Below are positions 1 to 6,108 of a stretch of 13,802 nucleotides of DNA, piece by piece. The notes beneath the pieces are model-generated. The model was given only the letters and a program-made list of their open reading frames with translations. It searched no databases and was not told where the DNA came from. Origin of the DNA: JBGTBQ01 sp041749275 (GTDB lineage: Bacteria; Acidobacteriota; Blastocatellia; Pyrinomonadales; Pyrinomonadaceae); contig JBGTBQ010000313.1 in the NCBI GenBank assembly GCA_041749275.1, positions 1 through 13,802 of the forward strand, given 5' to 3'. The position numbers and the translations under genes were made by a program. The first letter of the stretch is position 1, and every line of letters starts with the position of its first letter.

Positions 1-2
1 CG

Positions 3-128
3 TGGGATGCCGCGACGCGCGTGCGCCTGCGCCGCGAGGCCGAAGCCGCCAACACGCCCGTCGAGATGCAACCGTGCCAGCGCGGAGCCGGTTATGAGTT
101 GCGAACGCCGGCGCAAACCAACAAGTAA
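3..128 (+). CDS. C-terminal end of an unidentified protein (5' truncated by window)
   Basis: An open frame enters from the left edge and runs 41 codons to a TAA at 126-128. Third codon positions are mostly G or C and first positions are purine/C-rich, as in the neighbouring real genes, so this looks like the tail of a coding sequence. The visible residues begin WDAATRVRLRREAEAANTP and end RTPAQTNK, with one Cys. I recognise no family and assign no function. The following gap to terC is 147 bp, so the two genes need not be co-transcribed. The competing ATG-started frame at 7-288 has no support and overlaps terC. Confidence 0.5.
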   Translation, partial: WDAATRVRLRREAEAANTPVEMQPCQRGAGYELRTPAQTNK

Positions 129-275
129 GTTCGGTTGTTTAAATGAAGCCTTCCGCCGGGAGCGCGCCTCATCCCGGCTGGCTCGCTCTTTCTCGACTTC
201 AGGCTTGCGGAACCTCAACTCGTTCGTTCATCATGGCGGCGCTTTTCTCATCCCACGGAATGAAAAGACACAGAC

Positions 276-1040
276 ATGGAACTTCTGACCGACCCGCAGG
301 TGTGGATAGGGCTGCTCACGCTGACCCTGCTTGAAATCGTCCTCGGCATTGACAACATCATCTTCATCTCGATCCTCGTCAACAAGCTCCCCGAAGGCCA
401 GCGCGCACGCGCGCGTAACATCGGGCTGGCGCTGGCGATGTTCATGCGTATCGGGCTGCTCTTCTCGATCTCGCTCATCATGCGCCTCACGGAGCCGCTC
501 ACGCCCGCCATCTTCGGCGTCGCGCTCTCCGGCAAAGACCTGATCCTGCTCATCGGCGGACTCTTTCTCATCGCCAAGAGCACGTGGGAGATTCACGGCA
601 AGCTCGAAGGCGAGGAGCACGAGGCGGGCGGCGGTGGGAGCGCGGGCGCGGCCTTTGCCGGCGTCATCGTGCAGATACTCTTGCTCGACCTCGTTTTCTC
701 GCTCGACTCCGTCATCACGGCGGTCGGGATGCTCCCGCCCGAACAGATTTGGGTGATGGTCACGGCGGTCGTCATCGCGGTCGGCGTGATGCTGGTGTCG
801 GCGGGCGCCATCGCGCGCTTCGTCGAGCGCCACCCGACGATTAAGATGCTCGCGCTCTCGTTCCTCTTGATGATCGGCACGATGCTCGTCGCCGAAGGCA
901 TCCACTTCCACATCCCGAAAGGCTACATCTATTTCGCCATGGCCTTCTCGGTCTTCGTCGAGCTGCTCAACATCAAGCTCCGCAAAAAAGCGTCCCCCAT
1001 CCGCTTCCGCGAGCCGCACGTCGCGGAAACGACCGACTGA
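276..1040 (+). CDS. TerC family integral membrane protein
   Basis: A 254-aa polytopic inner-membrane protein of the TerC family, whose members are linked to tellurium resistance and, in characterised cases, to metal ion (Mn) efflux or homeostasis. It shows about seven hydrophobic segments (roughly 10-33, 46-69, 87-100, 125-150, 157-180, 190-206, 215-235). The two family signatures are present: GIDNIIFISI at 24-33 and DLVFSLDSVITAVGM at 138-152, with the acidic residues D26, D138 and D144 inside the membrane region. Between them lies a hydrophilic Gly/Glu/His-rich loop (107-124). The length fits single-domain members without the C-terminal CBS/CorC extension. The start is the ATG that places GIDN in the first helix; no strong Shine-Dalgarno is seen. 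It stands alone, with a 147-bp gap before it and a repeat-filled gap after. The substrate cannot be read from the sequence. Confidence 0.93.
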   Translation: MELLTDPQVWIGLLTLTLLEIVLGIDNIIFISILVNKLPEGQRARARNIGLALAMFMRIGLLFSISLIMRLTEPLTPAIFGVALSGKDLILLIGGLFLIAKSTWEIHGKLEGEEHEAGGGGSAGAAFAGVIVQILLLDLVFSLDSVITAVGMLPPEQIWVMVTAVVIAVGVMLVSAGAIARFVERHPTIKMLALSFLLMIGTMLVAEGIHFHIPKGYIYFAMAFSVFVELLNIKLRKKASPIRFREPHVAETTD

Positions 1041-1045
1041 AGCGA

Positions 1046-1076
1046 ATTGCGGATTGCGGATTGCGGATTGCGGATT
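1046..1076. repeat. Heptamer tandem array (ATTGCGG, about 4.4 copies)
   Basis: ATTGCGG is repeated at 1046, 1053, 1060 and 1067, followed by a partial ATT, starting five bases after the terC stop. The same heptamer, slightly degenerate, occurs in the opposite orientation at 4672-4703. It is not a CRISPR: the units are contiguous and have no spacers. Confidence 0.9.
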
Positions 1077-1135
1077 GAAGAAACGCGCGGCCTTGTTCGG
1101 AGGGCGGTGTTCGTATAAGAAGCGCAAGCCGGTAA

Positions 1136-1177
1136 GAATCAATCTGAGGACGACGTTACGAATCAATCCGAGGACGA
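1136..1177. repeat. Short direct repeat, 18 bp twice with 24-bp period
   Basis: GAATCAATCYGAGGACGA occurs at 1136-1153 and 1160-1177 with one C/T difference. It lies between the heptamer array and the large inverted repeat. There is no coding support here and the function is unknown. Confidence 0.7.
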
Positions 1178-1205
1178 TGCGTCAATCCGCCGCGTCGCGG
1201 CGTCT

Positions 1206-1370
1206 GACTTTAGCCCGGCCTTTCAAGGCCGGGGACGGGCGACGACGAGACGCCGCGTCGCGTCAGCGACGCCTGAACGGACGCGCCCGCGCACGGGTTC
1301 AAGCGTCGCTGACGCGACGCCGGGTTCATCTTGCGGACGCGACCGGGCGTTGAAACGCCCGGCTAAAGTC
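1206..1370. repeat. Nested inverted-repeat element, 165 bp
   Basis: The ends are a 10-bp inverted repeat, GACTTTAGCC (1206-1215) and GGCTAAAGTC (1361-1370). Each end carries its own GC hairpin: 1214-1222/1225-1233 on the left, and 1343-1350/1355-1362 with a TGAA loop on the right. The centre is a 24-bp inverted repeat with one mismatch, 1255-1278 against 1297-1320. There is no ORF and no T-tract, so it reads as a REP/BIME-like or MITE-like element rather than a terminator. Confidence 0.75.
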
Positions 1371-1440
1371 ATCTCGCCGCTACGCGGCGGAGACCGTTTC
1401 GGCGCCTCTGAGTTTCGGCTTGGGTGCGCCGGTGGCTGGT

Positions 1441-1659
1441 GGTCAGTACCGCCCGCGGTAGCGCAATGGGATTAAGCTAAGGAGCAGAGGGAGCCACACG
1501 AAGGCGTCACAGCCGTAAAAGCTGGGCAAATTGAGTGACACTTTTTTTCTTTTGGTGGTGATGGTGCCTATTCATGGTTTAGCTTAATCCCATTGTGCGG
1601 TAGCGGGCGGGTGTGGCTCCGATAGCAGACCCGCCAAGCTTTAGCAGGCGGTACTGACC
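1441..1659. repeat. REP-like palindromic element, copy A, interrupted by an insertion
   Basis: The 16-bp ends GGTCAGTACCGCCCGC (1441-1456) and GCAGGCGGTACTGACC (1644-1659) are inverted repeats with one mismatch. When 1464-1605 (insert plus one copy of the duplication) is removed, the remaining 77 bp aligns with the intact 75-bp element at 13239-13313. Shared parts are GGTAGCGGGCGG, CCCGCCAAGCT and both arms; the central loops differ. Each intact element can fold as two adjacent hairpins, like paired REP units. Confidence 0.8.
1464..1596. mobile_element. MITE-like insertion, 133 bp, with 9-bp target duplication
   Basis: Perfect 17-bp terminal inverted repeats, CAATGGGATTAAGCTAA (1464-1480) and its complement (1579-1595), enclose about 98 bp of non-coding DNA. 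The element is bracketed by GCGGTAGCG at 1455-1463 and again at 1597-1605. The uninterrupted relative of the host palindrome has this 9-mer only once (13253-13261), so the duplication is best explained by transposition. The extra T at 1596 leaves the exact right boundary uncertain by one base. No transposase is encoded, so mobilisation in trans by a full-length IS with the same ends is inferred. Confidence 0.8.
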
Positions 1660-1680
1660 CGCACACGCACACGCTATAAT
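1654..1680 (+). promoter_or_regulatory. Probable promoter of the TIR-Roco gene
   Basis: A perfect TATAAT lies at 1675-1680, 47 bp before the ATG at 1728. A weak -35 match, CTGACC (1654-1659), sits 15 bp upstream and is the last 6 bp of the REP-like element's right arm. The Shine-Dalgarno GGAGG at 1717-1721 lies 6 bases before the start codon. The -10 is convincing; the -35 is speculative. Confidence 0.5.
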
Positions 1681-1727
1681 CCCGCTCTTGCCGGCAGACC
1701 GAAAATGCGCGGCGGCGGAGGTGAGGC

Positions 1728-4541
1728 ATGGCCGACGTTTTCGAATACGATGTCTTCCTAAGCCACAGCTCGCAGGACAAGGCGGCGGTGCGCGACCTCG
1801 CCGAACGGCTGCGCGCCGACGGCCTGCGCGTGTGGCTCGACGAGTGGGAGCTGAAGCCCGGCGACAGCGTGCCGAAGAAGATTGACGATGGGCTGGAAGC
1901 CTCTCGCGTGCTCGTCCTCTGCATGTCGGCCCACGCCTTCGGCTCCGAGTGGGCGCAGCTAGAGAGCTACACCTTCCGCTTCCGCGACCCGCTCAACACC
2001 GAGCGCCGCTTCATCCCGTTGCGGCTCGACGAGTCCCCGGTCAAGGGCTTGCTCGCGCAATTCCTCTACATCAACTGGCTGCCGGCGGAGCGCGACGAGG
2101 AGTACGCCAAGCTCCTCGACGCCTGCCGCCCGCCCGCGCCGCCGCCGGCGGCGGAAGCAGAGGCCGCGCGCGAGCCGATTGCGGAAAAAGCTGTCCGACT
2201 AGACTACAAGGCGGGCATCTTTGACTATGCGTTCAGTCCGGATGGAACGCGCGCACTCTCCGGCTCCGATGACAAAACGGTGCGGCTCTGGGACGTGGAG
2301 ACGGGGCGCTGCCTGCGCGTCCTCGAAGGCCACACACACTATGTCAGGAGCGTGGCGTGGAGCGCCGACCACCGCCGCGCACTCTCCGGCGACTATAGCG
2401 GCGGCATCCGCGTGTGGGATTTGTCGGAGTTTGTCGCGGAGGCGCGAGCGCCGGAAGCCGTCGCGCCCGTCTCGCCGCCGGAGACGGAGCAGGTGCAGTA
2501 CACGAACGCGAAAGTGCTGCTCGTCGGCGAGAGCGGCGCGGGCAAGACGGGGCTTTCCAAAGTTCTGGCGGGCGAAGAATGGCAGCCCAGCGATTCGACG
2601 GTCGGCGCGTGGGCGACGCAGTGGAAGCTGCCCGTGTCTTCCGAGGACGGCGTCGAGCGGGAAATCTGGCTCTGGGATTTCGGCGGGCAGGCCGACCAGC
2701 GTTTGATTCATCAGCTTTACATGGACGAGACCGCGCTGGCCGTGCTCGTCTTCGACGGCCAGAAGGAAGACCTCTTCGAGACGCTGGGCCAGTGGGACCG
2801 CGATCTCACGCGCGCATCGCGGAAAGCATTCTCCAAGCTGCTCGTCGCCGGGCGCGTGGATGCCGGCGGCCTGCGCGTCAGCCGGACGCAAATCGAAGCC
2901 TTCAGGAATGAACGCGGCTACCTGCAACTGCTGGAAACCAGCGCCAAGACCAGCCTCGGCTGCGAAAAACTCAAGCAGGCCATCCTCGACGGCATCCGTT
3001 GGGAAGACATCCCGTGGCGCTCCTCGCCGCTGCTGTTCAAGCTGCTCAAGGATGAGATCGTCAGCCTCAAGGACGAGGGGCGCGTGTTGATGCGCTTCAA
3101 CGATCTGCGCGAGACGCTGCAACTGCGTCTGTCCGGCGAAGTCGGGCGCTTCAACGACGAAGAGCTGAAAGCGGTGGTGAATCTTTTGGCCGGGCCGGGC
3201 GTCGTGTGGGAGCTGAAGTTCGGCCACTGGGTGCTGCTTCAGCCGGAGCGCATCAACGCCTACGCGCAGGCCGTCATCCAGACGTTGCGCGAGGACGAGC
3301 ACGAGCGCGGCTGTCTGCCCGAAGAGCGTGTCTTGAACGGCGACCTCACGTATCACTCCTCGATGGCGCGGCTCGAAGCCGACGAGGAGCGTTTCGTTCT
3401 GCTCGCCATGCACCAGACGCTCGTCGAGCGCGGTCTCTGTCTCCGAGAACACACAGACAAGGGGCCGCTGCTCATCTTCCCCAGCTACTACCGGCGCGAG
3501 CGCCCGGAGTTGGTCGGTCATCCGGCGGTGCTCGTGAGCTATCGCTTCAACGGTTTTCTCGACGACATCTACGCCACGCTCGTCGTGCGTCTGCATCACA
3601 CGCGGCCTTTTGAGCAAGACCAACTCTGGCGCTACGCCGCCGACTTCAAGACGCTCTCAGGGAAACAACTCGGCGTGAAGCTGACCCGCCGCGCGGAAGG
3701 CGCGGGCGAGTTGGAAGTCTATTTCGACCCGGCTATCGAGGTCGGAGAAAAGATCATCTTCAGCAAGTACGTCCACGAACACCTGCTTCAGAGCGCGCGG
3801 GATGTGGCGCGGCTCAGGCATTACGTCTGCCCGCATTGCTCCACGTCGGTGGGCAATCGTGAAGTGGCGATGGAGCGGCTTGAAGCGTGGTTGGAGCAGC
3901 GCCCCACGGACGCGGGCTTTGCCGAACGGCTCAAGTCTTTGATTGGCAAAGCCGAAGCGCCGACCATCATCTGTTCACGATGCGAGAAGCGCGTGCCGCT
4001 GTGGGACGACATGGAGCAGAGTTTCGCCAGCCCGGAAATCCAGCGGCGCGTGCGTGAGTTGCAGGAGCAGTCCGCCATCGTGCTGGACAACGAGAGCAAG
4101 GAGCGCGTGCTGGTGGGCGAGGTCATCTCCGCCGTGGCTCTGGCCGGTCAAATCTGCCGCGAGAAGAACATCAGCGACCACGGCATAGATATGGAAATCG
4201 AGTTCAAAGACGACAACCATGAAGCCACGGGCGAGATGGTTTTGCTCCAATTGAAGTCAGGCGATTCCTACCTCCGCAAGCGGAAAACCGACGGCGCGGA
4301 AATCTTTATCATTAAAGATGAACGCCACGCACGTTACTGGATGGCGCAGAAGTTTCCCGTGCTGCTCGTGATACGTAACTCCAATGGCGAAGTGCGCTGG
4401 ATGGAAGTGCGCGACTGGCTGAAGCGCGCGAGCGATGACGGCAGGAAGCCCGTCAAGCAGATCGTCTTCGAGGGCCAGCGGCTCGACGTGATGAGCGTGC
4501 GCGGCTGGCGTGACAAGGCGTTGCGCCAAGCATCGCCGTAG
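1728..4541 (+). CDS. TIR - WD40 - Roc/COR-like GTPase - DUF4365 multidomain protein
   Basis: A 937-aa cytoplasmic protein. An N-terminal TIR domain (about 5-132) has YDVFLSHSSQDK at 7-18, WLDEWELKPGDS at 36-47 and SEWAQLE, where E79 sits four residues after W75, as does the NADase glutamate of active TIRs. A Pro/Ala-rich linker leads to only about two WD40 units (164-232). A Roc-type GTPase follows: P-loop GESGAGKT 267-274, DFGGQ 317-321, GRVD 375-378 and TSAK 404-407. The COR-like region (about 420-690) ends in two CXXC pairs, C701/C704 and C749/C752, probably a zinc ribbon. The last part (about 790-937) matches DUF4365, a PD-(D/E)XK-like fold: E798, GID at 819-821, E836, QLK at 841-843. I infer a nucleotide-switch sensor with TIR NADase and nuclease-like outputs, plausibly immune; no function is demonstrated. 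The start has a strong GGAGG. It stands alone, between repeat-filled gaps. Confidence 0.88.
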   Translation: MADVFEYDVFLSHSSQDKAAVRDLAERLRADGLRVWLDEWELKPGDSVPKKIDDGLEASRVLVLCMSAHAFGSEWAQLESYTFRFRDPLNTERRFIPLRLDESPVKGLLAQFLYINWLPAERDEEYAKLLDACRPPAPPPAAEAEAAREPIAEKAVRLDYKAGIFDYAFSPDGTRALSGSDDKTVRLWDVETGRCLRVLEGHTHYVRSVAWSADHRRALSGDYSGGIRVWDLSEFVAEARAPEAVAPVSPPETEQVQYTNAKVLLVGESGAGKTGLSKVLAGEEWQPSDSTVGAWATQWKLPVSSEDGVEREIWLWDFGGQADQRLIHQLYMDETALAVLVFDGQKEDLFETLGQWDRDLTRASRKAFSKLLVAGRVDAGGLRVSRTQIEAFRNERGYLQLLETSAKTSLGCEKLKQAILDGIRWEDIPWRSSPLLFKLLKDEIVSLKDEGRVLMRFNDLRETLQLRLSGEVGRFNDEELKAVVNLLAGPGVVWELKFGHWVLLQPERINAYAQAVIQTLREDEHERGCLPEERVLNGDLTYHSSMARLEADEERFVLLAMHQTLVERGLCLREHTDKGPLLIFPSYYRRERPELVGHPAVLVSYRFNGFLDDIYATLVVRLHHTRPFEQDQLWRYAADFKTLSGKQLGVKLTRRAEGAGELEVYFDPAIEVGEKIIFSKYVHEHLLQSARDVARLRHYVCPHCSTSVGNREVAMERLEAWLEQRPTDAGFAERLKSLIGKAEAPTIICSRCEKRVPLWDDMEQSFASPEIQRRVRELQEQSAIVLDNESKERVLVGEVISAVALAGQICREKNISDHGIDMEIEFKDDNHEATGEMVLLQLKSGDSYLRKRKTDGAEIFIIKDERHARYWMAQKFPVLLVIRNSNGEVRWMEVRDWLKRASDDGRKPVKQIVFEGQRLDVMSVRGWRDKALRQASP

Positions 4542-4547
4542 AAACAC

Positions 4548-4650
4548 GTGAGTTCGACGTAAGCGGCTGTGCCGCTCCGCAGTGCGGTGAGGCAAGCCTC
4601 ACCGCACTGCGCGGGCGACTGAAGCCGCAGTGCTTGTACGTTGAACTCAC
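4548..4650. repeat. 103-bp nested inverted repeat (large cruciform)
   Basis: Three concentric pairings are visible. The outer arms are 4548-4561 and 4637-4650 (13 of 14), the middle arms 4563-4568 and 4623-4628, and the core is a perfect 16-bp stem, 4578-4593/4596-4611, with an AA loop. It starts seven bases after the TIR-Roco stop. There is no T-run directly after the core, so simple intrinsic termination is not obvious. It could be a MITE, a REP-like element or a structured RNA 3' end. Confidence 0.75.
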
Positions 4651-4671
4651 TTTAGAAACAATCCGTTTTCT

Positions 4672-4703
4672 AATCCGAAATCCGAAATCCGCATTCCGCA
4701 ATT
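4672..4703. repeat. Heptamer tandem array in reverse orientation (AATCCGM)
   Basis: Four degenerate units, AATCCGA, AATCCGA, AATCCGC and ATTCCGC, run from 4672 to 4699. This is the reverse complement of the ATTGCGG array at 1046-1076. Taken as a 34-bp unit (4671-4704), it pairs with 1044-1077 at about 29 of 34 positions. Confidence 0.85.
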
Positions 4704-4732
4704 GTTTTGCCCCGCGCGCCGCGTGTGCTTAA

Positions 4733-4755
4733 ATGCCTCTCTGTGGGAGAGGCAT
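4733..4755 (+). promoter_or_regulatory. Hairpin covering the Shine-Dalgarno of the isochorismatase gene
   Basis: ATGCCTCTC (4733-4741) pairs perfectly with GAGAGGCAT (4747-4755) around the loop TGTGG. The right arm contains the ribosome binding site (GGGAGAGG, 4745-4752) for the ATG at 4757, so folding would hide it. The upstream ATG at 4733 is part of the stem and is not the likely start. Confidence 0.5.
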
Positions 4756-4756
4756 C

Positions 4757-5314
4757 ATGCGACACGAAAACACGCTCGACCTCGGCAGCGCGGCGCTTGC
4801 CGTGATAGACATGCAGGAGTCTTTCCGCGCGGTCATCCCGGACTTTGCGGAGGCGGCGGCGCGCATTGCGCTCGCCGCGCGCGGCGCGCAGCTTTTGGGC
4901 GTCCCCGTCATTGTCACCGAGCAGTATCCGAAGGGCTTGGGCCGGACGGCGAGCGAGATACGCGAGGCGCTCCCCGCCGCGCTTGAGCCGATAGAGAAGA
5001 CGGCCTTCAGCTCGTGCGGGGCCGCCGCCTTTCTCGCCGCACTCGAACGCGACGGCGCGCGACAGGTCATCGTCTGCGGCATCGAGGCGCACATCTGCGT
5101 CAATCAGACGACGCACGATCTCCTCGCGCTTGGCTTTAGCGTCCACCTCCTGACCGACGCCGTCACGGCGCGCACCGCGCGGAACCGCGAAGTCGGACTT
5201 CAGAAGATGCAACGGTCGGGCGCCATCCCCTCCTCCACCGAGATGGCTTTGTTTGAACTCATGCGCGACGCGCGGCATGAACAGTTCAAGGCTATCCAGA
5301 AGCTTATTAAGTGA
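4757..5314 (+). CDS. Isochorismatase-family cysteine hydrolase
   Basis: A 185-aa cytosolic hydrolase of the isochorismatase/nicotinamidase superfamily, closest by eye to the ISOC1/ISOC2-like group. The catalytic triad is complete: D18 in AVIDMQESF, K81 in IEKTAFSS and the nucleophile C114 in CGIEAHICVNQT. TEQYPKGLG at 54-62 is the signature of that group, which replaces the metal-binding histidines of nicotinamidases. The substrate is unknown and true isochorismatase activity is unlikely. The start is placed at 4757 because GGGAGAGG precedes it; the in-frame ATG 24 bases upstream adds residues outside the family fold. It converges on the nucleotidyltransferase gene, with a strong terminator between them. 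Confidence 0.9.
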   Translation: MRHENTLDLGSAALAVIDMQESFRAVIPDFAEAAARIALAARGAQLLGVPVIVTEQYPKGLGRTASEIREALPAALEPIEKTAFSSCGAAAFLAALERDGARQVIVCGIEAHICVNQTTHDLLALGFSVHLLTDAVTARTARNREVGLQKMQRSGAIPSSTEMALFELMRDARHEQFKAIQKLIK

Positions 5315-5323
5315 CCAGACGAA

Positions 5324-5372
5324 AGGCGGCGTGCGCGGAGATGTCTTACTTTCATCTCCGCGCACGCCGCCT
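5324..5372. terminator. Strong intrinsic terminator between convergent genes
   Basis: A perfect 20-bp stem, 5324-5343 with 5353-5372, encloses a 9-base loop and is followed on the plus strand by a T-rich tail (CTGTTTCCTTTTG). It begins 9 bases after the isochorismatase stop. It also lies just downstream of the minus-strand nucleotidyltransferase gene and could act in both directions, although the minus-strand tail is not T-rich. Confidence 0.85.
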
Positions 5373-5404
5373 CTGTTTCCTTTTGTCCGCTCGCGCTCCC
5401 GTCT

Positions 5405-5890
5405 TCAGTCCAATTTCTCTTGCTCTTCCAAAATCGTTTCTAACTCGGCAATGGCTTCGAGGTCTTTCGGTCGGCCCGCCGCGCGCTTCACGTGGATGAG
5501 TCGCGCAAGGCCGAGACACATGCACTCGACGCCGTAGAGTCGCAACGAGATGGAGTGTGGAAGCAAGTCATCGTAGCCGCCACCGCCAGCGATTTCGGCC
5601 AACAGGTCGAGCGCGCCGAGGTCGGTCGTGAGTGTGAAGTTAAGGCCGTGCGTGATGGTTTGCTCATCCCAGATAAAAGGCAGGCCCGGCGGCGCGCCGC
5701 GCAGGTAGGGTGCGTGCGGCGCGAGGGAGCGCGCCAGCCGCGTGATGTTCTCTGGCGTCCGCCGGTAGACGACATCCAAGTCCTGCGTCAGCCGGGCGGA
5801 GCCGTGCGCGGTAGCCGCCGCGCCGCCGACGATGATGAACTCGACGCCGCCGGAGGCGAGCAGAGAAATGAGCGCGCGGAAGTCCGTCAT
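5405..5890 (-). CDS. Minimal nucleotidyltransferase (AbiEii/DUF6036-like)
   Basis: A 161-aa protein with a nucleotidyltransferase-fold core: FIIVGGAAATAHGS at 18-31, then the metal-binding D37-L-D39 in LTQDLDVVY, which fits the hG[GS]...DxD pattern. A third carboxylate is plausibly D94 in GALDLLAEI, as expected for an active enzyme. Near the C-terminus, HVKRAAGRPKDLEAI is a conserved feature of small AbiEii-like or MNT proteins that are often toxin or antitoxin partners. Its ATG overlaps the stop of the upstream 64-aa gene (ATGA), so the two are translationally coupled. The transferred nucleotide and target are unknown; a toxin-antitoxin role is an inference. Confidence 0.85.
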   Translation of the reverse strand: MTDFRALISLLASGGVEFIIVGGAAATAHGSARLTQDLDVVYRRTPENITRLARSLAPHAPYLRGAPPGLPFIWDEQTITHGLNFTLTTDLGALDLLAEIAGGGGYDDLLPHSISLRLYGVECMCLGLARLIHVKRAAGRPKDLEAIAELETILEEQEKLD

Positions 5891-6081
5891 CTTTTCGCCC
5901 GCGCGTCGCGGCCCGCGCGCCTCAATTCTTCGGCGAACTCCTGAAGGCGCATCAGCGCGTCGAATCGTTCCTCGACCGTCAGCCGCAAATTCTCGCGGAT
6001 CAGCGTGCGGTCAACGTCCCGCTTGTACGCCTCGATAACCGGGTCCGTCTCGAAACGTGCGCTCCGCCGATTCATCAACAT
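5887..6081 (-). CDS. Small protein paired with the nucleotidyltransferase
   Basis: A 64-aa soluble, highly charged and predicted helical protein, with FETDPVIEAYKRDVDRTL near the N-terminus and RLQEFAEELRRAGRDA near the C-terminus. It overlaps the downstream nucleotidyltransferase by four bases (ATGA), a spacing typical of partner proteins. Similar small proteins of this type are, to my recollection, commonly found just ahead of AbiEii-like nucleotidyltransferases. Translation may start at the first ATG or at codon 3. No DNA-binding motif is evident, and its role as antitoxin or specificity partner is unproven. Confidence 0.75.
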   Translation of the reverse strand: MLMNRRSARFETDPVIEAYKRDVDRTLIRENLRLTVEERFDALMRLQEFAEELRRAGRDARAKR

Positions 6082-6108
6082 CGCTTTTCACCAACTCTCC
6101 TCACGGAC

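Noticed and set aside
1046..1076. CRISPR array
   Set aside because: The 7-bp units are contiguous without spacers, and no cas gene is present.
231..1166. Long minus-strand ORF (311 aa) across terC
   Set aside because: It is the antisense shadow of the TerC gene in GC-rich DNA, is full of Arg/Asp/Glu, and its start region is a translation of the heptamer array (NPQSAIRNPQ).
1054..1353. Plus-strand 99-aa ORF in the gap after terC
   Set aside because: It runs through the heptamer array and the nested inverted repeat, so it is repeat-derived.
2199..3623. Minus-strand ORF of 474 aa opposite the TIR-Roco gene
   Set aside because: It lies wholly inside a gene with clear domains on the plus strand, has no recognisable motifs, and is explained by codon bias.
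4542..4756. tRNA or other known RNA gene in the hairpin-rich gap
   Set aside because: The nested stem does not fit a cloverleaf, and no acceptor or anticodon arm pattern can be drawn.
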